From an uncultured Blautia sp. (GTDB lineage: Bacteria; Bacillota; Clostridia; Lachnospirales; Lachnospiraceae), in NCBI GenBank assembly GCA_900542045.1, contig UQMI01000089.1, positions 1 to 5,345 on the forward strand: a DNA stretch of 5,345 bases. The letters run 5' to 3'. How positions within the stretch are numbered: position 1 is the first letter of the stretch; each line of letters begins with the position of its first letter. The notes under the pieces were generated by a model. It was not told where the DNA came from. It was given only the letters and a program-made list of their open reading frames with translations, and made no database searches. The position numbers and the translations under genes are program-made. Below are positions 1 through 4,691 of the stretch, in pieces.

Positions 1-52
1 AATAGACCATGCATAAAGAAGTGTAAAAGCTCTGTTCTTTCAGCTTTGTGTT

Positions 53-81
53 ATTCTAGCACATTTTGTTCTATCCGTCAA
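53..81 (-). promoter_or_regulatory. Sigma-A promoter reading leftwards out of the window
   Basis: On the minus strand TTGACG (76-81), a 17-base spacer and TAGAAT (53-58), preceded by TGC as an extended -10, match the consensus at 5 of 6 positions in each hexamer. The predicted start is near 46. It lies about 70 bases after the M56 stop codon and should drive the next gene to the left, which is not in the window. Confidence 0.65.
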
Positions 82-88
82 TAGAACA
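67..88. repeat. 8-bp inverted repeat across the -35 box (operator-like)
   Basis: TGTTCTAT (67-74) and ATAGAACA (81-88) form a perfect dyad with a 6-base spacer, and the -35 hexamer sits in its centre. The position suits a repressor site. On neither strand is it followed by a T-run, so it is not a normal terminator. The cognate regulator is unknown. Confidence 0.55.
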
Positions 89-151
89 GACCCTTGAATT
101 TCCGCAGAATTATCCAAAATTTCTCATCGTCTGATGGCTGTTCACGGAAAC

Positions 152-1684
152 TCAAGAAATATATACAGAAGTAGGGCCGTCTGCGCCTCCCACGGTGGAA
201 ATCGTCTCCTGCTGCTCTCCCATATTCTCCTGCGCAAGTATTTCCAGCAGTTCCTCCACCGCTTCCGGACTCTTTCCATAACTTTTCACATCCTCCAGAG
301 AAGGAAACATGGCCCGGGATGCCTCTGCGTCCCAGTAGTAGATCACAGAATTCTCTTCTTCTCCATAGGAAAAGCCCCACCGGATCTCGTCCAGATTCTC
401 CACAAGGGCCAGCATAAGGGTTCCGCTTTGCCCCATGTATGCCAGCACCTCTTCTGTATCCCCTTCCCCATCGGAAAAATTCATCTGCAGCACATAGGGC
501 CGTTCACTGGTCTGCAGCTCCAGGGTATAGTCCAGTTCCGGCAGATAGCCCTGCTGTCCCAGCAGAGAAAGCAGATTTCCCACCGCCGATGCATCTCCCA
601 GATATGGTGTACCCGCCTCATACAGCTGCTGTGCCTGCTCCGAAACGGTTCCTCCTTCTTCCGAATCCGCCAGGATCTGGCTGCCGGATCCTCCGGCGTT
701 TTCCTGTCCGGCATCAGCTTCGCTCTGGTGATTAAATCCCCATATAGTCAGAGACAGGACACAGACCAGTGACAAAATTTCTGCCAGCACGGTACCTGGT
801 TTCTGGTAACGCAGCACATGCCGGATCCGGCTTTTTGCACTATTTTCCTCGAATCCAAGGAGATTTCCCGGTACTGTTTTGCCGGAAGCAAAGGCCAGCA
901 AAGTGGCGCTGTAGGCTTTTTTCTCCTCCATACCCAACTCTTTCAGCACTGCTTCATCGCAGCTCATCTCCATATCCCTGCACATCAGAAAATACGACAG
1001 CCAGATAAGCGGATGGAACCAGTACACTGCCAGCAGGAAAAAGGCCAGCAGCTTTACCAGATAATCCTTCCTCCGTATATGCTGTTTTTCATGACAGACC
1101 ACATGCCGCATCTGTCGCTCATCCAGACCGGAGGGCAGATAGATCTGCGGGCGGAAAATTCCCATTACAAAGGGAGAGGGCACACAGTCGCCCTGCCAGA
1201 TCCCATCCTCAATCCGCACAGCAAACCGGACGCGCCGTTTCATGCGCAGATAGGAGACACAAAAATACACCAGAAACAGCAGGATTCCCACAAGCCATAG
1301 TACCGTTCCGCCCAGCAGCACTTTCTGGGCCAGGGTCAGGGATACGGCTTCCGGATGCAGAACTTCCGCCTGCATCTGCGTACCGGACAGCAGAGCATCA
1401 CTGTTCCCAAGACTTCCATACTCCTTCAGGCGTTCCGGCAGCTGCCGGGTGTTCTGCCAGAGATCACTTTTAAACACCGGAAGACGGAAGAAACTGAAAT
1501 AATTGGTTACCGGCCAGAACCACAACAGCCGTACCGCCAGCACACTCCAGAGCAGATAGGCATATTTTCTGGCATACCTGCCCACGATCCCGCGAACACA
1601 GAGAATACACAGAACCACCACTGCCGCATCCAGATTTTTTCCCAGCACTTCCGTAAACAGACTCTCCATCCACTGTATCATCAT
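152..1684 (-). CDS. M56 family (BlaR1/MecR1-type) membrane metallopeptidase with DUF4825-like sensor and GGADGPT tail
   Basis: This is an integral membrane zinc protease of 510 aa, the signal-transducing partner of the BlaI-type repressor upstream. Hydrophobic segments are seen near residues 18-34, 40-58, 122-146, 209-234 and 299-317. The metalloprotease signature HEKQH (198-202) follows the family SPFVMGIFRP block (170-179). E239 and D243 in MEMSCDEAV sit where BlaR1 has its remaining zinc-site acidic residues. After the last membrane segment, about 190 residues form an extracytoplasmic domain. Its part at roughly 350-450 (TPYLGD, then LELQTSERPY) resembles DUF4825. It has no SxxK or KTG penicillin-binding motifs, so beta-lactam sensing is unlikely. 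The last residues read VGGADGPTSVYIS, a motif otherwise known from Na+-translocating decarboxylase beta subunits. Two adjacent ATGs (1684 and 1681) follow the AGGAGG at 1689-1694 with gaps of 4 and 7 bases; the second may be the real start. Family assignment is firm; the ligand is unknown. Confidence 0.93.
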   Translation of the reverse strand: MMIQWMESLFTEVLGKNLDAAVVVLCILCVRGIVGRYARKYAYLLWSVLAVRLLWFWPVTNYFSFFRLPVFKSDLWQNTRQLPERLKEYGSLGNSDALLSGTQMQAEVLHPEAVSLTLAQKVLLGGTVLWLVGILLFLVYFCVSYLRMKRRVRFAVRIEDGIWQGDCVPSPFVMGIFRPQIYLPSGLDERQMRHVVCHEKQHIRRKDYLVKLLAFFLLAVYWFHPLIWLSYFLMCRDMEMSCDEAVLKELGMEEKKAYSATLLAFASGKTVPGNLLGFEENSAKSRIRHVLRYQKPGTVLAEILSLVCVLSLTIWGFNHQSEADAGQENAGGSGSQILADSEEGGTVSEQAQQLYEAGTPYLGDASAVGNLLSLLGQQGYLPELDYTLELQTSERPYVLQMNFSDGEGDTEEVLAYMGQSGTLMLALVENLDEIRWGFSYGEEENSVIYYWDAEASRAMFPSLEDVKSYGKSPEAVEELLEILAQENMGEQQETISTVGGADGPTSVYIS

Positions 1685-2046
1685 GATCCCTCCTTGTGCC
1701 GGGCGATCAGTTCTTCCAGTTCTCTGGCCTCATCCTCACTGAGCCTGCGGTTTCCCAGAAAAGCAGTGAGAAAACCAGGCAGAGATCCGCCGAACGTCCG
1801 CCGTACAAAATAATCGCTCTCCTGCTGCTGTACCTTCTCCCTGGAGACCAGAGCCTTCACCATGGCATGTTCATTCGCAATGTAACCTTTCTCACAAAGC
1901 TTTTTGATCACTGTATAGGTGGTGGACTTTTTCCAGCCCAGCTCTTTTTCACACAGCTTCACCAGCTCTCCGGACCCTACCGGAGCATGCTCCCATACGA
2001 TCCTCATAAACCGGTAATCGCTGTCACACAGTTTTCCCTGTTCCAT
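1681..2046 (-). CDS. BlaI/MecI/CopY family winged-helix transcriptional repressor
   Basis: A 121-aa cytoplasmic DNA-binding repressor of the Penicillinase_R family, close to the usual 120-130 aa. The N-terminal winged helix spans about residues 5-72: the DYRFMRIVWEHAPVGSGEL opening is typical, and KKSTTYTVIKKLCEKGYI (39-56) is the recognition-helix region, followed by a short wing ending in SREK. Residues about 75-118 are the dimerisation helices that the M56 partner would be expected to cut or destabilise. I chose the ATG at 2046 because a GGGAGG lies 7 bases upstream; an in-frame extension to 2094 has no ribosome binding site and adds residues foreign to the family. It overlaps the M56 gene by 4 bases, so the two form an operon. 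It probably represses its own promoter, perhaps through the dyad at 2180-2232. It is not necessarily involved in beta-lactam resistance, because the partner lacks a penicillin-binding sensor. Confidence 0.94.
   Translation of the reverse strand: MEQGKLCDSDYRFMRIVWEHAPVGSGELVKLCEKELGWKKSTTYTVIKKLCEKGYIANEHAMVKALVSREKVQQQESDYFVRRTFGGSLPGFLTAFLGNRRLSEDEARELEELIARHKEGS
1689..1694 (-). promoter_or_regulatory. Ribosome binding site of the M56 peptidase gene, inside the blaI-like 3' end
   Basis: AGGAGG on the minus strand lies 4 bases before the first ATG (1684) and 7 bases before the second (1681), which favours the second as the initiation codon. It lies within the last codons of the repressor gene, whose TGA (1683-1681) overlaps the start as ATGATGA. 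This is a classic translational-coupling arrangement that keeps sensor and repressor in proportion. Confidence 0.85.
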
Positions 2047-2053
2047 CCGTATT

Positions 2054-2059
2054 CCTCCC
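2054..2059 (-). promoter_or_regulatory. Ribosome binding site of the BlaI-family gene
   Basis: GGGAGG on the minus strand, 7 bases before the ATG at 2046. It decides the start against the longer reading frame that begins at 2094. Confidence 0.85.
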
Positions 2060-2064
2060 TTCTC

Positions 2065-2076
2065 TGTCTGCAGACA
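2065..2076. repeat. 12-bp perfect palindrome just upstream of the BlaI-family ribosome binding site
   Basis: TGTCTGCAGACA is a perfect 12-base palindrome ending 6 bases before the GGGAGG. It may be a binding site for a dimeric regulator or part of leader RNA structure. The same CTGTCTG/CAGACAG sequence recurs at 2125-2132 and 2177-2184 in the same leader, so these copies could pair in alternative ways. Its function is unproven. Confidence 0.4.
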
Positions 2077-2179
2077 CTGCCCCATCTGGAGCACTGCACA
2101 TTCTTCCCGGTCAGCCCTTCGTACCCTGTCTGTTATCCGGATATCCGCTGATCCTGGCCCCGTTTTTCCGGGAACGCAG

Positions 2180-2232
2180 ACAGGTCGATTGTTATAGACC
2201 TTTTTTCTTTTAGTCTATAACAATCGACCTGT
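2180..2232. repeat. Perfect 20-bp inverted repeat with 13-base spacer (operator or + strand terminator-like)
   Basis: The left arm at 2180-2199 is the exact reverse complement of the right arm at 2213-2232, with a T-rich 13-base spacer. On the plus strand the right arm runs into TTTTT (2232-2236), as in an intrinsic terminator, but no plus-strand gene is visible in the window. On the minus strand, along nrdJ and blaI transcription, no T-run follows the stem, so it is a poor terminator for nrdJ. Each arm is itself an imperfect 16-bp dyad of the form GTCnATnnnnATnGAC (2184-2199 and 2213-2228), with centres 29 bp apart. That fits two operator sites for a dimeric repressor, possibly the BlaI-family protein encoded next door. 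The repeat is certain; its role is inferred. Confidence 0.75.
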
Positions 2233-2240
2233 TTTTGCAA
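2212..2240 (-). promoter_or_regulatory. Candidate promoter of the blaI-M56 operon
   Basis: On the minus strand TTGCAA (2235-2240), a 17-base gap and TAGACT (2212-2217) match the sigma-A consensus at 4 of 6 positions each. The match is weak, but the right-hand dyad arm overlaps its spacer and -10, and the left-hand arm would lie just after the start point near 2205, as expected for an autorepressed operon. This is the best candidate I see between the two genes. Confidence 0.3.
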
Positions 2241-2340
2241 CTGCTTTTTGCAGAATATCTTATAGATACAGGGAGCTGCTCTGAGCCAGGGCCGCAAAAT
2301 GCGAAACAATCCATCTGGCCTCGATCAGCACACTGTTATT

Positions 2341-4617
2341 TTACTGGCACTTACTCCAGCCGCAGCTCTTGCATACGTTGCAGCCACCTTCAAACACCAC
2401 CGGTTCTCCGCATTCCGGACAATACATCCGGTCCGAAGGCGTGGGAGTTACCGTCACCACCCTGGGCTTCGGCGCTTTCTTTTTTGGAATTTTCGCAGAC
2501 CCGTGCTTTTCTTCCAGTTCTTTTTGCATCTCATTGTACATATCCATCAGGGCATTTCCCACAGCCATTGGACAGCAGGCGCCTTTGCTGGTATCCTTTC
2601 TCGTAACCCGGCGGGCCGTATAGGAAGGACAGGAGCCTGTGGAATTCAGCTGATCCACGATCGTGTGGATATCGATTCCTCCTCTGGCACTGATGGAGAT
2701 CATACGGGAAAGACCGATCATAAAGTTGTTGCAGCCTCCTGTAGAGCCCTTGCTGAGATACGTCTCCAGAAGAGCACCGGTATAAGGATCAAACAGCGCG
2801 ATGCAGTGCAGACTTCCGCAGCCGGTCATCAGCTTTCTCTTCTTGCCCACCACATCATCGGTAACAAGAATAATCTCTCCGCGCTTCAGGCCTTCTCCTG
2901 CTGTTGCAGACTTTTCTTTCTCCTTGGTATTGAGTATGCCGATCCGTTTGCAGCCGTCCCGGAAAATGGTAATTCCTTTCAGTCCTTTTTCGTAGGCATA
3001 CAGATACAGACTTTCCGTCTCTTCCACGGTAAAGCTGTTGGGCACATTGACTGTGGAACTGATGGACGCATCAATGTGAGTCTGCCAGATGGACTGCATG
3101 TCGATCCTCTGGCGGTAATCCAGCATCATTGCCGTCACAAAATATTCCGGCAGGGATTTGTCATCCTGCAGATCATGTTCTTTCATATAATTTTCCACGA
3201 TCTTGGTATAGACTTTGTAGTAAACGTCTGTTCCATGCAGGGATTCGGTTTTCCGTTCATAATAATTGGCATAGACCGGCTCAATGCCGCCGGAAATTCC
3301 CAGCATGGTAGACAGGGTTCCCGTAGGCGCTATGGTAAGGAGCTGGGAATTGCGAAGACCGTATTTGCGTACCACCTCTGCGGTCTTCTCTGTGGTATTG
3401 GCCTTGAAATACGGAGTTTCCATAATTTCTTCCACATTGCATGCCGGAAAAGCGCCCTTTTCCTTTGCCAGCAATGCCGATGCGTAGACAGCCGCGTCCG
3501 CCATGGCAAATCCGATCTTGTCGCTGATCTCCACAGCCTCCGCTTCTCCGTAGATGATTCCCAGTTTGATCATGGCGTCGGCCAGGCCCATGATGCCCAG
3601 TCCGATCTGGCGCCATTTGGCCACGCTTTCTCTCTGCTCCGGAAGAGGATGCAGTTCCAGCCCTTCCTCCAGCACTTCATTCAGCGCCCGTACGGAAGCC
3701 TGTACACATTTCCGGAATGCATCAAAATCAAAAAAAGCATTTTCCGTAAATGGATTCACCACGAATTCCGACAGATTGATACTGCCCAGCAGACAGCTTC
3801 CTCCTGCCGGGAGTGGTTCTTCTGCGCAGGGATTGACCCCGGCGTATTCGAATTCTTCTGTATTGCTCAGCAGATTCCAGCTTCTGACCCGGTCCCAGAA
3901 AAGAGCGCCCGGCTCTGCATAATCCCAGTTGGTCTCTGCAATATGATGAAACAGCTCTCTTGCATTGACCCAGCGCTCGATCACTTCCCCTGTGGTCTGA
4001 CGGGTATAATGCAGCAGATACGGCTCATTTTTCTTTACGGCTTCCATAAAATCTTCCCGGATGCGCACAGATATATTGGCCTTGGTCACTTTCTCCAGAT
4101 CTGTTTTCAGATCAATAAACTCTTCCACATCCGGATGGGCGCAGTCAATGGAGATCATCAGCGCACCTCTCCGGCCGTTCTGACCGATCAGCGCCGTAAC
4201 CAGAGAATACAGTTCCATAAAAGATACGGCTCCGCTGGTCTCCTTGGCCGCATTATTGATCCGCGCTCCTCTGGGGCTCAGCGTAGAGATGTCGATCCCG
4301 CATCCGCCGCCGTAACTGTACGTTCTGGCCAGCTTCTTGGCGCAGTCAAAAATACTTTCGATCTCATCCTCCGGCGGCGCGATCACATAGCAGTTGGAAT
4401 ATGTGACCTTTCTGCCCTTATCGTGCAGTCCCCGGTTCGAGAGGATCCGTCCTCCAAAAAGAAATTTCTTCTCTCTGATATACTGGGCGATCTCTTCATT
4501 TCCGCCGCTGACTCTGGTCAGCCACTGCTCGAAGTCCTCGCCCTCACAGCAATATTTATTTTTCCAGATATCCATTCCAAGCTGGTTGTCCTGCCCCAGC
4601 CATTGTTCTGTCTCCAT
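2341..4617 (-). CDS. nrdJ: Adenosylcobalamin-dependent (class II) ribonucleotide reductase
   Basis: A 758-aa cytoplasmic enzyme that reduces ribonucleotides to deoxyribonucleotides, using adenosylcobalamin to make a thiyl radical; it works with or without oxygen. The catalytic set is visible: C76 in SNCYV and C275 in GGSCLLGS as the reducing pair, and N262, C264 (radical cysteine) and E266 in NPCAEEPLP. The phosphate-binding APTGT is at 430-434. The C-terminal part (about 575-690) is the domain typical of B12-dependent reductases, with a GSCPSYTARR block corresponding to the TSCPD motif. A lysine/proline linker leads to a zinc ribbon with C733, C736, C749 and C752, ending in CGWSKC, which likely carries the re-reducing cysteine pair. 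The N-terminus starts directly in the catalytic domain, so there is no ATP-cone and probably no dATP shut-off through one. AGGAGGG lies upstream at suitable spacing. It has its own promoter with NrdR-like boxes. No frameshift is seen. Confidence 0.97.
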   Translation of the reverse strand: METEQWLGQDNQLGMDIWKNKYCCEGEDFEQWLTRVSGGNEEIAQYIREKKFLFGGRILSNRGLHDKGRKVTYSNCYVIAPPEDEIESIFDCAKKLARTYSYGGGCGIDISTLSPRGARINNAAKETSGAVSFMELYSLVTALIGQNGRRGALMISIDCAHPDVEEFIDLKTDLEKVTKANISVRIREDFMEAVKKNEPYLLHYTRQTTGEVIERWVNARELFHHIAETNWDYAEPGALFWDRVRSWNLLSNTEEFEYAGVNPCAEEPLPAGGSCLLGSINLSEFVVNPFTENAFFDFDAFRKCVQASVRALNEVLEEGLELHPLPEQRESVAKWRQIGLGIMGLADAMIKLGIIYGEAEAVEISDKIGFAMADAAVYASALLAKEKGAFPACNVEEIMETPYFKANTTEKTAEVVRKYGLRNSQLLTIAPTGTLSTMLGISGGIEPVYANYYERKTESLHGTDVYYKVYTKIVENYMKEHDLQDDKSLPEYFVTAMMLDYRQRIDMQSIWQTHIDASISSTVNVPNSFTVEETESLYLYAYEKGLKGITIFRDGCKRIGILNTKEKEKSATAGEGLKRGEIILVTDDVVGKKRKLMTGCGSLHCIALFDPYTGALLETYLSKGSTGGCNNFMIGLSRMISISARGGIDIHTIVDQLNSTGSCPSYTARRVTRKDTSKGACCPMAVGNALMDMYNEMQKELEEKHGSAKIPKKKAPKPRVVTVTPTPSDRMYCPECGEPVVFEGGCNVCKSCGWSKCQ

Positions 4618-4624
4618 AATGAAA

Positions 4625-4631
4625 CCCTCCT
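4625..4631 (-). promoter_or_regulatory. Ribosome binding site of nrdJ
   Basis: AGGAGGG on the minus strand, 7 bases before the ATG at 4617. It overlaps the proximal NrdR-like box, so bound repressor would cover the start of the transcribed leader. Confidence 0.88.
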
Positions 4632-4642
4632 ATATGTTGTTG
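4627..4642. promoter_or_regulatory. NrdR box, proximal (degenerate)
   Basis: The core at 4628-4641 matches the NrdR consensus at only 10 of 14 positions, but its centre is exactly 31 bp from that of the distal box. This is the spacing of paired NrdR boxes (16-bp boxes about 15-16 bp apart, three helical turns). It overlaps the predicted transcription start and the ribosome binding site. Spacing rather than sequence is the main support. Confidence 0.5.
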
Positions 4643-4644
4643 CA

Positions 4645-4650
4645 ATTATA
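4645..4650 (-). promoter_or_regulatory. nrdJ promoter -10 element
   Basis: A perfect TATAAT on the minus strand, 28 bases upstream of the nrdJ start codon, predicts a transcription start near 4638 and a leader of about 20 bases. No good -35 hexamer lies at 16-18 bases; TTGAGA upstream is 24 bases away, too far. The promoter may be weak, or the -35 role may fall in the AT-rich NrdR box. Confidence 0.5.
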
Positions 4651-4657
4651 TACTGTA

Positions 4658-4673
4658 TCACAATATATAGTAT
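4658..4673. promoter_or_regulatory. NrdR box, distal (operator of nrdJ)
   Basis: The plus-strand core at 4659-4672, CACAATATATAGTA, matches the NrdR consensus CACWATATATWGTG at 13 of 14 positions. NrdR is the ATP-cone repressor that shuts off ribonucleotide reductase genes when dATP is high, and class II genes are among its known targets. The box covers about -20 to -35 of the predicted nrdJ promoter. Confidence 0.72.
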
Positions 4674-4691
4674 TTCTCAAGGGGAATTTCT

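Larger units (their letters stand above)
1..151. other. Noncoding region downstream of the M56 peptidase gene
   Basis: No gene is supported here. Besides the leftward promoter and its dyad, a small inverted repeat AAAGCT (26-31) / AGCTTT (42-47) lies in the predicted leader of the next gene. No intrinsic terminator is evident after the M56 stop at 152, so read-through into the next gene is possible. Confidence 0.5.
2047..2340. other. 294-base noncoding stretch between nrdJ and the BlaI-family gene
   Basis: No convincing gene is present. A 34-codon minus-strand frame beginning with ATG near 2310 has only a weak GAGG in front of it and is not supported. The stretch holds the long inverted repeat (2180-2232), a candidate promoter (2212-2240), small dyads TATCT-TAT-AGATA (2256-2268) and CTGC-TTTTT-GCAG (2241-2253), a 10-bp palindrome CGGATATCCG (2138-2147) and the CAGACAG-type repeats. 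No clear intrinsic terminator for nrdJ was found. Confidence 0.6.

Noticed and set aside
1..8. GGTCTATT on the minus strand at the left edge, resembling part of the dyad upstream of blaI
   Set aside because: A 7-base match is likely by chance in this length, and the rest of the site would lie outside the window.
2047..2094. Extended start for the BlaI-family protein at 2094
   Set aside because: The extra 16 residues do not fit the family N-terminus and no ribosome binding site precedes that ATG, while the ATG at 2046 has GGGAGG 7 bases upstream.
2180..2236. The long inverted repeat as the intrinsic terminator of nrdJ
   Set aside because: On the minus strand the stem is followed by CTGCGTTCC rather than a T-run. 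The T-run is only on the plus-strand side, where no gene is transcribed.
4644..4657. A further NrdR-like box between the two reported ones
   Set aside because: It matches 10 of 14 but only through the AT-rich core, and its centre is 15 bp from the distal box, which is not the NrdR pair spacing.
4618..4691. Cobalamin riboswitch upstream of nrdJ
   Set aside because: The gap is only 74 bases and the predicted leader about 20, far too short for a B12 aptamer; no B12-box-like sequence is seen.
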